The notes beneath the pieces are model-generated. The model made no database searches. It was not told the origin of the DNA and saw only the letters and a program-made list of their open reading frames with translations. The translations under genes were made by a program, and so were the position numbers. This document shows, one piece after another, positions 6,460 to 15,091 of a DNA stretch of 64,000 nt (positions within the stretch are counted from its first letter, which is position 1; every line of letters starts with the position of its first letter). This DNA is from Pedobacter africanus. Its GTDB lineage: Bacteria; Bacteroidota; Bacteroidia; Sphingobacteriales; Sphingobacteriaceae. The stretch is taken from NCBI RefSeq assembly GCF_900176535.1, contig NZ_FWXT01000001.1:2604001-2668000 (forward strand), read 5' to 3'.

Positions 6460-8946
6460 ATGGTAAAATGCCTTCTGTTCTCTTTTTTGTTGTGGTGCGG
6501 CTGGAATATTGCGGAGGCACAGGTCAAATCTCCTGATGATTTCCTGGGCTATTCATTGGGGAGCAGGTTTACCTCGCACAATAGGACGTTGGAGTATTTC
6601 CGGTACCTAGGCAAGATCGTTAAAAACATCAGGCTTGTAAATTATGGAAAAAGCTATGAGGGGCGCGATCTACTGGTTGCTATTGTATCGGCCAAAGAGA
6701 ACATAGACAACCTGGAACAGATCAGGAAGAATAACCAGAGCTTAAGCAGGGGCGAAAAGAGCTTAGCAAAAGCCATTAAGCAACCAGCGATACTTTGGCT
6801 GAGTTATAATGTTCACGGGAATGAGGCCAGTTCAACGGAGACGGCTTTAAAAACACTATACGTTTTGGCAGAAGGTAAACTGCCGGGCGTTCAGGACTGG
6901 CTAAAGAACACGATTGTAATTATAGACCCTTGCCTTAATCCGGATGGCAGGGAACGGTATGTCAATTATTTTAACAGTGTAAGCGGAACAAAGCCGAATC
7001 CTGACCCGATGGCCAGGGAGCATACCGAACCCTGGCCCGGAGGAAGATCTAACCATTATTACTTTGACCTGAACCGCGACTGGGCCTGGCAAACACAGGT
7101 AGAAACGCAGCAGCGCCTGGTGTTGTATCAAGACTGGATGCCCCAGGTTCATGTTGACTTTCATGAACAGAATTACAATGAGCCTTATTATTTTGCCCCA
7201 GCTGCCGAGCCTGTCCACCAGGATGTGACCCCCTGGCAAAGGGAGTTTCAGGTTACCGTTGGAAAGAACAATGCCAAATATTTTGACCGCAAAGGCTGGC
7301 AGTACTTTACAAAGGAGCAATTTGATCTGTTATACCCGTCTTATGGAGATACTTATCCTTTATATAATGGCGCAATTGGCATGACCTATGAACAGGGAGG
7401 TATCGGTGCCGGGTTGGCTGTGATCACTATAGATAAGGATACTTTAACACTGAAAGACCGGATCGATCATCATTTCACCACCGGAATAGCCACGCTGGAA
7501 ACGGTGTCAAAGAATGCAGACAAGCTGGTAGACGAGTTCAGAAAGTATTTTGAAAAGGCATTGGTTACTCCTCCCGGCGTTTTTAAAACCTATGTGGTAA
7601 AGGCTCAAAATCTGAGCAGGCTAAAGCGCCTGGCGGAGCTTTTAAGGAAGAACCATATTGAGTTTGCCTTTGGTGGCAGCAGGCAGCTAAAGGGGTATAA
7701 TTATGAAACAGGAAAGGTAGAGGCTTTTACAGTAGAGCGCAATGATTTGATTGTTAATGTAGCGCAACCCAGGGCCATGCTGGCAAATGTGCTCTTTGAG
7801 CCGCAAACAGCGGTGAGCGATTCCAATACCTACGATATTACGGCCTGGGCTTTGCCTTATGCTTACGGGTTGAACGCCTATGCCTGTAAAGAATCTCTAA
7901 AGGGAGCGCAGCCCTTTCCGGAAGCACCTGCTGCTGCGGTATCAGGCGTTGAAAAGCCCTATGCATGGCTTTTACCCTGGAACGCTATTGAAGATGCAAA
8001 GGTCCTGATGGCCTTGCAAAAAGCCGGTATCAAAGTAAGAATGGCCGAGGAAGGTTTTACGGTTAAGGGCAAGGCTTATCCTGTGGGCTCTTTGCTGGTT
8101 TACAGGCCGGAAAATGAAAGATCGCTTAAAGACCTGGCTACGCGGATTGCATCAATTGAAAAGACTTTTAAAATAAAGTTTGAGCAGGCTGCCGGAGGTT
8201 TTGTAGATAAAGGAAAGGATTTTGGCTCCTCGGTGTATCCGATATTAAATGTACCTAAGGTGGGCATTGTTGCCGGACCAGAGAGTTCTGCCCAAAGTAT
8301 GGGTGAAATATGGTACTTTTTTGAGCAGGAACTTGGCTATCCCTTAACCATTATTAGCCTGGATGATATTGGTGCCCTGGATATCAATAAAATCAATACA
8401 TTGATTTTTCCGGATGGCGCTTATGGGGACAACATCAATGAAAAGCTGGAAGATTGGATTAAGATCGGGGGGCGGTTAATTTTAATGGAAGATGCGATCC
8501 TGAGCGCTGTGGGAAAGAAGCCTTTCGATGTGCAAAAAAAAGAGCAGCTTAAAGATGAGCTAGTGATTAACAATACGCCAAGATTCTTTAGCCGCAAACA
8601 GGCCAATTTATCGAATGCAATTCCAGGGGCAATTTTAAAAGTAGAACTTGACCATAGCCACCCTATTGCAGCTGGGTTGGGGAATTATTATTACACGCTG
8701 AAAACAGATGATAGACTGTATGAATTCTTAAATAAAGGCTGGAATGTTGGAGTGCTGAAGCCCGGAAGTTATGTTGCGGGAATTGCAGGGGAAGGGGTTC
8801 TGAAGAAATTGGGCAACGGGATGCTTTTTGGTGTACAGCCGGAAGGCAAAGGGGCAGTGATTTATTTCGGAACGAATTTGCTTTTCCGGTCGTTTTGGGA
8901 GCACGGGAAACAGTTGTTTACCAACGCGATTTTTTTGGTGAATTAG
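6460..8946 (+). CDS. Large secreted M14-family zinc carboxypeptidase
   Basis: The 828-residue protein has a signal peptide (about 1-20, ending AEAQ). An M14 catalytic domain spans about residues 30-360, with the zinc motif H-x-x-E at His119/Glu122 (NVHGNEASSTE), substrate-binding NPDGRERY, the second histidine region HVDFHEQ (about 231-235), and MTYEQGG, where the general-base glutamate would lie. The remaining ~450 residues form a long accessory part; residues 600-800 resemble a GATase1-like fold (GIVAGPESSAQSMGEIWYF), a feature seen in such long Bacteroidota M14 proteins. It should cut C-terminal residues from peptides in the periplasm or outside the cell. It is monocistronic and divergent from murF. 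Confidence 0.82.
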   Translation: MVKCLLFSFLLWCGWNIAEAQVKSPDDFLGYSLGSRFTSHNRTLEYFRYLGKIVKNIRLVNYGKSYEGRDLLVAIVSAKENIDNLEQIRKNNQSLSRGEKSLAKAIKQPAILWLSYNVHGNEASSTETALKTLYVLAEGKLPGVQDWLKNTIVIIDPCLNPDGRERYVNYFNSVSGTKPNPDPMAREHTEPWPGGRSNHYYFDLNRDWAWQTQVETQQRLVLYQDWMPQVHVDFHEQNYNEPYYFAPAAEPVHQDVTPWQREFQVTVGKNNAKYFDRKGWQYFTKEQFDLLYPSYGDTYPLYNGAIGMTYEQGGIGAGLAVITIDKDTLTLKDRIDHHFTTGIATLETVSKNADKLVDEFRKYFEKALVTPPGVFKTYVVKAQNLSRLKRLAELLRKNHIEFAFGGSRQLKGYNYETGKVEAFTVERNDLIVNVAQPRAMLANVLFEPQTAVSDSNTYDITAWALPYAYGLNAYACKESLKGAQPFPEAPAAAVSGVEKPYAWLLPWNAIEDAKVLMALQKAGIKVRMAEEGFTVKGKAYPVGSLLVYRPENERSLKDLATRIASIEKTFKIKFEQAAGGFVDKGKDFGSSVYPILNVPKVGIVAGPESSAQSMGEIWYFFEQELGYPLTIISLDDIGALDINKINTLIFPDGAYGDNINEKLEDWIKIGGRLILMEDAILSAVGKKPFDVQKKEQLKDELVINNTPRFFSRKQANLSNAIPGAILKVELDHSHPIAAGLGNYYYTLKTDDRLYEFLNKGWNVGVLKPGSYVAGIAGEGVLKKLGNGMLFGVQPEGKGAVIYFGTNLLFRSFWEHGKQLFTNAIFLVN

Positions 8947-9120
8947 GTGGTTGTAACTGAGCAACGTAAAATGTTGCATTATGTTTTGTTAAAAGATGTT
9001 AAAATGTATATAGCGGCGGGTTTTGAAAATTAGTTTAGAATAAAAATCTTTTATAACTTGATTTGTTGGAATATAATTTCAAATATTTTAATTATTCCGT
9101 TTTTAATTTTGTGCTTTCTT

Positions 9121-9217
9121 GTCATAAAATTGTCATATGTAACAATGTTGTTGTGGATAGTTATGCACGCATATTAAAATCCACTATCTTTAGGGTAATT
9201 ATTAACTAACCTAAATT
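9121..9217 (+). promoter_or_regulatory. Promoter and leader module of the first SusCD operon
   Basis: It contains two GTCAT motifs 10 bases apart (9121, 9132) followed by TGTAA, then ATGCACGCATAT (9163-9174), a -7-like TATCTTTA (9185-9192) and the leader AATTATTAACTAACCTAAAT (9197-9216). The same elements in the same order and nearly the same spacing precede the second susC (14987-15080). The rest of the 278-bp gap holds only a weak short hairpin after the M14 gene. Confidence 0.65.
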
Positions 9218-9224
9218 ACTTTTT

Positions 9225-12200
9225 ATGAAAAGACTTGTACAAAGTTTGTTCATATTGCTCTCCTTGGCGGGGTTCTCCGCTATGGCGCAAAATAGAACAA
9301 TTACGGGTACAGTTACAGCCAAGGATGATGGATTGCCATTGCCTGGTGTAAGTGTAAAAATTCAAAATTCCACTGGAGGAACAACAACCGGAGGCGACGG
9401 CAAGTATGCCTTGAGCATACCCTCTGGTGAAGTAACCTTAGCATTTTCTTACCTGGGATACCTTACAGAGGTTAAAACTGTTGGCAGCAGCAATGTGCTG
9501 AATGTGGTTTTGTCGCCTGATGACAGGATGCTCAGTGAAGTTGTGGTGACAACCTTTGGTATCGAGCGGAAAACCAAGGCAATTGGCTATACGGCTTCAA
9601 CATTAACCAATGCTCAATTGGCTCAAAAATCGGAACCGGATCCGTTAAGGGCGTTGACCGGAAAAGTTGCCGGTGTAAACATTATTGCTTCCAATGGTGT
9701 TCCCGGAAGTGCCACAAATATTACGATTCGTGGTAATACTTCATTTTTAGGGAATAACAAGCCATTAATGGTTGTGGATGGTATTCCTTTTAATAACTCT
9801 TCCGATCAGTCCGGTGCTTCTACCCTGGTAAACAACAATGCGGTATCTAACAGGGCGGTAGATTTAGACCCGAACAATATTGAAAGCGTTGTGGTGATCA
9901 AAAGTGCTGCGGCCGCGGCTTTATATGGTTCAAGAGCCGCCAATGGTGTTATTTTGATTACAACTAAGACAGGTAAATCGGGAGGAAACAAAAAAGGTTT
10001 TGAAGTTTCTTTGCTGAGTTCTTATGCCTTTGAAAACGTTGCTAGCCTGCCAGATTATCAGAACAAATATGGTGCTGGTAGCGAGTTTAACTATTCAAAT
10101 GCCAATGGCAGTTGGGGGCCAGCTTTTAACTCGCCAAGCATATATCCGCAAGGCAACGGAATTGCTGCAGATGGGACGATTCCGCACTGGTATGCTGGCA
10201 ATGCTGCTTTTCCTCAGTTCCCAGCCGGAACAAGGGCACCTTACCAGGCTTATCCAAACAATGTAAAGGATTTCTTCCAGACAGGCTCGGTGTTTGAAAA
10301 CCAGATCCAGATGAGTAGTGGAGGCGAAAAAGGGAATTTCACAGTGTCGGCATCTAAAAGTAAAAATGATGGTGTCATTGACTTTTCTGATTTTGTGCGC
10401 TCAACCCTAAACGTTGGAGGAAATATGAAGCTAAATGATAAATTGACCGTTATGGGAACTTTGTCTTATGTAAATTCCAAACAGGATGGTTTAATCCTCG
10501 GTGCACAGAACGGGGTAGGCCAGGCCTCCGCTTTTGCAAGGACTATGTATTTTGCCCGAAACTGGAATCTGTCTGATTTCAGCCAAATGCCTTATCAAAA
10601 CCCGGTTACATTGGGCCAGGTATTCCCGGTTGCAGGGGTGGATAACCCTTACTGGTCTATCCGGAACAATACCTATAAAAGCGACGTGAATAGGGTTTAT
10701 GGTAACGTGGGTGCGAGTTACGATATCAATAGCTGGTTAAACCTGAATTATAAAATCGGTTTGAACCAGTTCTCTGATACCCGTATCAGGACAATCCGCA
10801 GGGGCTCCGTCGGTGCCAGTGGTATTGGTGAAGTCACAAATGATGACATTTATAACCAGGAAATAGAATCGACTTTTCTGGCGACAGTAACCAGGCAACT
10901 CACACCTGATTTGGGATTCAAAGGTATTTTAGGTCATAACGTGAACCAACAAACCAGGAAACGCCAGTCGGTAGTGGGTACAAATATGGTGGTGTTTGAT
11001 ATTGATGACATTGACAATACAGCGAACGTACTGCCAAATGGAGGGATATATACGCAAAGGAGATTGATTGGTGCGTTTGCCGATGTGCAGCTTGATTATA
11101 AATCTTATTTGTTTTTAAACCTCACCGGGCGTAACGACTGGTCGTCTACCCTGCCAAAATCGAACCGCAGCTTTTTCTATTGGGGAGCAAATGCTTCTTT
11201 TGTGTTTTCTGAATTGATCAGAGATAAAACACCATGGCTTTCTTATGGAAAAATAAGGGCGAACTGGGCTAAGGTAGGTAATGATGCAACTCCATATCAG
11301 TTGATCCCTACATATACAGTGAATCCTGTTTTAGGAAATAATGCCAGCAATTTGACCTTTCCATTTTTAGGTGTATCTGCAGGAACAGCAGGAAACCAAT
11401 TGTCAGACCCTAATTTGACTCCTGAGTTTACCACAGAAAGGGAAGTTGGTTTGGAATTGAGATTTTTGAATGACAGGATCGGAATTGACGCGACTTATTA
11501 CGACAAAAAATCAACCAATCAGATTGCAGGGATCACTGTTGCTGCTACCTCTGGTTTTACAAGTAAATTAACGAATTTTGGAGAAATGCGAAATAGGGGT
11601 TTTGAGTTGGGTTTAGATCTGAATCCATTTAAAACTTCGGATGGCTTTAGTTGGAATATTTATGGTGTGTTCTCTGCCAACAGAAATAAAGTGGTAAGCT
11701 TAACTGAGGGACTAAATGAAATTTCTGTTGTTCCCGGTTTTGGGGACCCTGCTGTTGTATTGAGGCCTGGAAGGCCCTATGGTATTCTGGTTGGAAGCAA
11801 GACTGCTAAAGACTCAGAGGGGAATGTGCTGATAAACAGGGTAACTGGTTTGATGATTAAAGTTCCTAATATGGAAATTGGAGATCCTAACCCGAAATTC
11901 ATCGCAGGCTTAACAAATACTTTCAGTTATAAAGGAATAAGTCTGGGTGTTGTAGTTGATTACAGACACGGAGGCGACTTGTATTCCGGTACGGTGGGCC
12001 AGTTATTGGGCCGTGGTGTAACCACTGATACGGATGACCGTTTAACGCCGAAAATTATAAAAGGTTTCTACGGAGATCCGTCTCCTCCTTTCCAGCCAAT
12101 CCTGGATGGCAATGGTAATAAAATTCCTAATCAAGTGCAGACCACCACAAACGATCTGTATTTCAACGCAAACGGGTTAAGCGGCCAGAACGATCTACTA

Positions 12201-12473
12201 ATTTTTGATGCTAGTGTTTTCAGGTTAAGGGAAATCTCATTAGGTTATATGATTCCAAAAAAATGGATTGAAAAAACACCGATCTCCTCATTAAATGTTT
12301 CGCTTACTGCACGTAACCTGTATTTCTATGCCCCAAATTTTCCTAAAGGAACCAACTTTGATCCTGAAACCAGTACTTATGGTGCTGCCGATACCAGGAA
12401 CATATCAGGTATAGAATATACCAACGCGCCTAGCACAAGAAGATTTGGTTTGAACCTGAGAGCGACATTCTAA
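9225..12473 (+). CDS. SusC/RagA-family TonB-linked outer-membrane transporter
   Basis: This 1,082-residue protein has a signal peptide (1-21, SAMAQ), a carboxypeptidase-regulatory-like domain (about 24-100, ITGTVTAKDDGLPLPGVSV), a TonB plug (about 104-250, with SEVVVTTFGIERK, LRALTGKVAGVNI and ALYGSRAANGVILITTK) and a 22-stranded barrel ending in the aromatic-terminated strand RFGLNLRATF. SusC proteins import bulky glycans or peptides across the outer membrane with a SusD lid. The susD gene follows 28 bases later. No glycoside hydrolase, sulfatase, ECF sigma or anti-sigma gene is adjacent, so the substrate is unknown. The N-terminus is clearly paralogous to the protein at 15092. Confidence 0.93.
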   Translation: MKRLVQSLFILLSLAGFSAMAQNRTITGTVTAKDDGLPLPGVSVKIQNSTGGTTTGGDGKYALSIPSGEVTLAFSYLGYLTEVKTVGSSNVLNVVLSPDDRMLSEVVVTTFGIERKTKAIGYTASTLTNAQLAQKSEPDPLRALTGKVAGVNIIASNGVPGSATNITIRGNTSFLGNNKPLMVVDGIPFNNSSDQSGASTLVNNNAVSNRAVDLDPNNIESVVVIKSAAAAALYGSRAANGVILITTKTGKSGGNKKGFEVSLLSSYAFENVASLPDYQNKYGAGSEFNYSNANGSWGPAFNSPSIYPQGNGIAADGTIPHWYAGNAAFPQFPAGTRAPYQAYPNNVKDFFQTGSVFENQIQMSSGGEKGNFTVSASKSKNDGVIDFSDFVRSTLNVGGNMKLNDKLTVMGTLSYVNSKQDGLILGAQNGVGQASAFARTMYFARNWNLSDFSQMPYQNPVTLGQVFPVAGVDNPYWSIRNNTYKSDVNRVYGNVGASYDINSWLNLNYKIGLNQFSDTRIRTIRRGSVGASGIGEVTNDDIYNQEIESTFLATVTRQLTPDLGFKGILGHNVNQQTRKRQSVVGTNMVVFDIDDIDNTANVLPNGGIYTQRRLIGAFADVQLDYKSYLFLNLTGRNDWSSTLPKSNRSFFYWGANASFVFSELIRDKTPWLSYGKIRANWAKVGNDATPYQLIPTYTVNPVLGNNASNLTFPFLGVSAGTAGNQLSDPNLTPEFTTEREVGLELRFLNDRIGIDATYYDKKSTNQIAGITVAATSGFTSKLTNFGEMRNRGFELGLDLNPFKTSDGFSWNIYGVFSANRNKVVSLTEGLNEISVVPGFGDPAVVLRPGRPYGILVGSKTAKDSEGNVLINRVTGLMIKVPNMEIGDPNPKFIAGLTNTFSYKGISLGVVVDYRHGGDLYSGTVGQLLGRGVTTDTDDRLTPKIIKGFYGDPSPPFQPILDGNGNKIPNQVQTTTNDLYFNANGLSGQNDLLIFDASVFRLREISLGYMIPKKWIEKTPISSLNVSLTARNLYFYAPNFPKGTNFDPETSTYGAADTRNISGIEYTNAPSTRRFGLNLRATF

Positions 12474-12501
12474 TCAATTCATTATATAAAATTGATACAA
12501 C

Positions 12502-14115
12502 ATGAAAAATAGATATAAATACTTTACAGGGCTGGCAATAATTGGCTTCTCTGTTATTTTTGGGGGATGCCAGAAGAATTTTCTGGATATCAATACCGAT
12601 CCGAATAATCCGACTGATCTTCCTTTAACGCAAATTTTACCGGCCGCGGAAGGCGGGCTTACATTTAACTTATGTCAGAATGTTGGCGGGATCAATTCTG
12701 CAACCTCTACATTTGTGCACCAGATTGTGAATTCCCGGGTAAATGACTATGTAATAGATGGTACAAACTTTCAAAACGCATGGGGTTACGCAGGTGGTTC
12801 ATATGGCGTGTTCCCTGGGGTATTGTACGATTTGCAGACCGTAATAAACAAAGGGACAGCGCAAAATGCACCACATTATGTAGGTGTTGCACAAGTGCAA
12901 AAGGCATATGTATTTAGTCTTTGGGTTGACCTTTTTGGCGATGTGCCTTATTTTGACGCCTTAAAAGGAAATGATGATCTGAAACCTAAGTATGATGCGA
13001 GTTCGGCCATCTACGACGATCTTTTCGTACAGTTGGATAATGCCATTACCAATTTAAGTGCAGCCTCTTCGTCGCTTTCTCCTGATGTTAACAGTGACCT
13101 TATTTATGGAGGAGACAGAACAAAATGGATCAGATTGGCAAATAGCATTAAATTAAAATTATATAATCAGGTTCGGTTAAAACGTAATGTTACAGCCCAG
13201 ATCAATGCCTTAATTGCAGGAAATAACCTGATTTCAGCAGAAGATCAGGACTTTCAGCTTAAATTTGGCACTTCATCTTCACCTGAAAACAGAAATATTG
13301 GCTTCTTTGCCAATTATGGTACTGGACAGCGCGAGAGTTTTGTAAGCCCATTTTTTTATACCATTTTAAAGAATTCGGCCGATCCGCGGATGCCTTACTA
13401 CATCTATAACCAGCTTACGCCAACAGGCAATCCCACCAACCCTGTCGATTTCAGGGATGGACGGTTCCTTTCTGTCCGGTTTGCTTCTAAAGGGCCAAAC
13501 CGTAATCAGGACCAGCGTACATTCCAATCGCTTGTGGGGCTTTTTCCGGTAGGCGGCCGGTATGACAATGGAACTGGTGGGGCAGCGTCATTGACTAGCG
13601 GACCTGGAGATGCCCCTGTGCGGGTTTTAACCAGCTATCAGGTTAAATTTATCCAGGCAGAGGCTGCATTAACTATAGGTACAACAGGTGCTGCGGATGC
13701 GCTATTGAGGGCAGCTATGGTAGAAAATTTTGCGAAAATTAATAAACAAGCTGCAGCTGTTCCAGGCTCTGTTCAGACCGTTCCTTCAATTACTGATTTG
13801 GCCAGGGATACCTATATTAACGCCATTATGGCTAATTATGCAGCGGCCACAACAACTGATGCAAAATTAAATATCATTATGACCCAAAAATGGATTGCCA
13901 GTTTTGGCTATGGCATGGATGCTTATACAGATTACCGCCGTACAGGTTTCCCGGCTATACCAAATACTACTGGTGCTGTTGATCCGGAAATGGTGAGTAT
14001 AAGAACTTTCCCCTTCCGTTTGCCATATCCTAATTCTGAGCAAAGTTCTAATCCTAATTTTCCTGGTCAGCCTGATATATATGGTACTGCCGGAAAAATA
14101 TTCTGGTCCAATTAA
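12502..14115 (+). CDS. SusD/RagB-family nutrient-binding outer-membrane lipoprotein
   Basis: The 537-residue lipoprotein has the lipobox FGGC with Cys23, immediately followed by QKNFLDINTDPNNPTDLP, a segment typical of the SusD-like_2 subfamily. TPR-like helices (VQKAYVFSLWVDLFGDVPYF) and the C-terminal RLPYPNSEQSSNP motif also fit. It forms the extracellular lid over the SusC barrel encoded directly upstream and determines ligand capture. It is followed 12 bases later by a small lipoprotein gene in the same operon. Confidence 0.92.
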   Translation: MKNRYKYFTGLAIIGFSVIFGGCQKNFLDINTDPNNPTDLPLTQILPAAEGGLTFNLCQNVGGINSATSTFVHQIVNSRVNDYVIDGTNFQNAWGYAGGSYGVFPGVLYDLQTVINKGTAQNAPHYVGVAQVQKAYVFSLWVDLFGDVPYFDALKGNDDLKPKYDASSAIYDDLFVQLDNAITNLSAASSSLSPDVNSDLIYGGDRTKWIRLANSIKLKLYNQVRLKRNVTAQINALIAGNNLISAEDQDFQLKFGTSSSPENRNIGFFANYGTGQRESFVSPFFYTILKNSADPRMPYYIYNQLTPTGNPTNPVDFRDGRFLSVRFASKGPNRNQDQRTFQSLVGLFPVGGRYDNGTGGAASLTSGPGDAPVRVLTSYQVKFIQAEAALTIGTTGAADALLRAAMVENFAKINKQAAAVPGSVQTVPSITDLARDTYINAIMANYAAATTTDAKLNIIMTQKWIASFGYGMDAYTDYRRTGFPAIPNTTGAVDPEMVSIRTFPFRLPYPNSEQSSNPNFPGQPDIYGTAGKIFWSN

Positions 14116-14127
14116 ATACGCATACAT

Positions 14128-14643
14128 ATGAAATATTTAAAATTCTTACTCATCATAGGTTTAATTACAGGCACGGTTGCCTGTAAAAAGAGCCGTTATC
14201 CCGAATTTGAAAATTCGGCAAATGCACAGTTTACACGCACTGCTGCAACCGGAACAGCGGCAGCTCCATATAATAATGGAACGCTGAGCAAGGCGGCGCC
14301 TGCTACTGCAGATCAGTTTTTGTTAAAAGTAGTAGAGAGCGGAAATGTGCAATCTGTGGCTGTAATGGTAGATTATAGAAAAGCCACTGCACCAAATACA
14401 ACTGTTTATACACAGCAGTTTGCATCCATTACCAGCTGGCCTCAAACCTACAATGCTAGCTTGAATAGCTTGGTGACACTGTTTGCATCTAACGGCCTCA
14501 CGGTAGGTGGTTTGGCCGTAGGAGATAAATTTGTTTTCCGCATCGTAATTACGCTGAACAGCGGCACAGTTATTTCTGAACAAGCGGCTATTATGAATGC
14601 TGCACCTTATGCAATTACATTAACATATACTGTTGGGGCTTAG
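14128..14643 (+). CDS. Small lipoprotein of the first SusCD operon, function unknown
   Basis: The 171-residue protein has a leader ending in lipobox TVAC with Cys19, then KKSRYPEFENSANAQ, an Ala/Thr-rich stretch and a predicted beta-rich domain (SGNVQSVAVMVDYRKATAP, GDKFVFRIVITLNSGTVIS). It is the third gene after susC and susD and ends just before a strong terminator, so it is probably an accessory surface lipoprotein in the position of SusE/SusF-type proteins. Direct homology to SusE is not claimed. Ligand binding is inference from context. Confidence 0.7.
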   Translation: MKYLKFLLIIGLITGTVACKKSRYPEFENSANAQFTRTAATGTAAAPYNNGTLSKAAPATADQFLLKVVESGNVQSVAVMVDYRKATAPNTTVYTQQFASITSWPQTYNASLNSLVTLFASNGLTVGGLAVGDKFVFRIVITLNSGTVISEQAAIMNAAPYAITLTYTVGA

Positions 14644-14658
14644 CCTCAATTTGTAAGG

Positions 14659-14709
14659 TTATAACAAAAGCGCCAATTTTCATCATGAAAATCGGCGCTT
14701 TTGTTATAA
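14659..14709 (+). terminator. Strong hairpin terminator of the first SusCD operon
   Basis: Two 25-base arms (14659-14683 and 14685-14709) are complementary except at one position, with GCGCC/GGCGC in the core and A-rich/T-rich outer parts (CGCTTTTGTT). It starts 16 bases after the stop of the small lipoprotein gene. The A-tract on the left makes it potentially bidirectional. Between this hairpin and the module at 14987 the sequence is A/T-rich without visible genes. Confidence 0.85.
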
Positions 14710-14986
14710 ATCCGTTTTGGATTAAAAACAATTTCAATTTTCTCATTTTTCTGCCTTGACAGATTTAATTGCATCTAACACTTTAAAAAAGGTGACTTTT
14801 GCTTATTGAATATAAATAATTTAGCTAATGATTAAAATAATTTATCCGGTTTGTTAAAGTGTGTTAAAAGTTTTGTGATCTGGGCTGTGAATATTAAATA
14901 TTGAAATTTTGTTTTGTTATGCTGGAAAAACAAAAATAATATTCTAAAATAAAACTTTTTTCAGTGCTAAATTGTTAAATGTTCAT

Positions 14987-15080
14987 GTCACGGAAGTGTC
15001 ATTTGTAAATGAGCTGTCTCTGATATGCTATGCATGCATATCATATTCGGTATATTTGACAATTATTAACTAACCTAAAT
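14987..15080 (+). promoter_or_regulatory. Promoter and leader module of the second SusCD operon
   Basis: It contains GTCA at 14987, TGTCATTTGTAA (14997-15008), ATGCATGCATAT (15030-15041), an exact -7 element TATATTTG (15051-15058) and the leader AATTATTAACTAACCTAAAT (15061-15080), 12 bases before the ATG. The order, spacing and sequence match the module at 9121-9217, although the sequence between the motifs has diverged. Confidence 0.7.
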
Positions 15081-15091
15081 TTTTTTATCTA

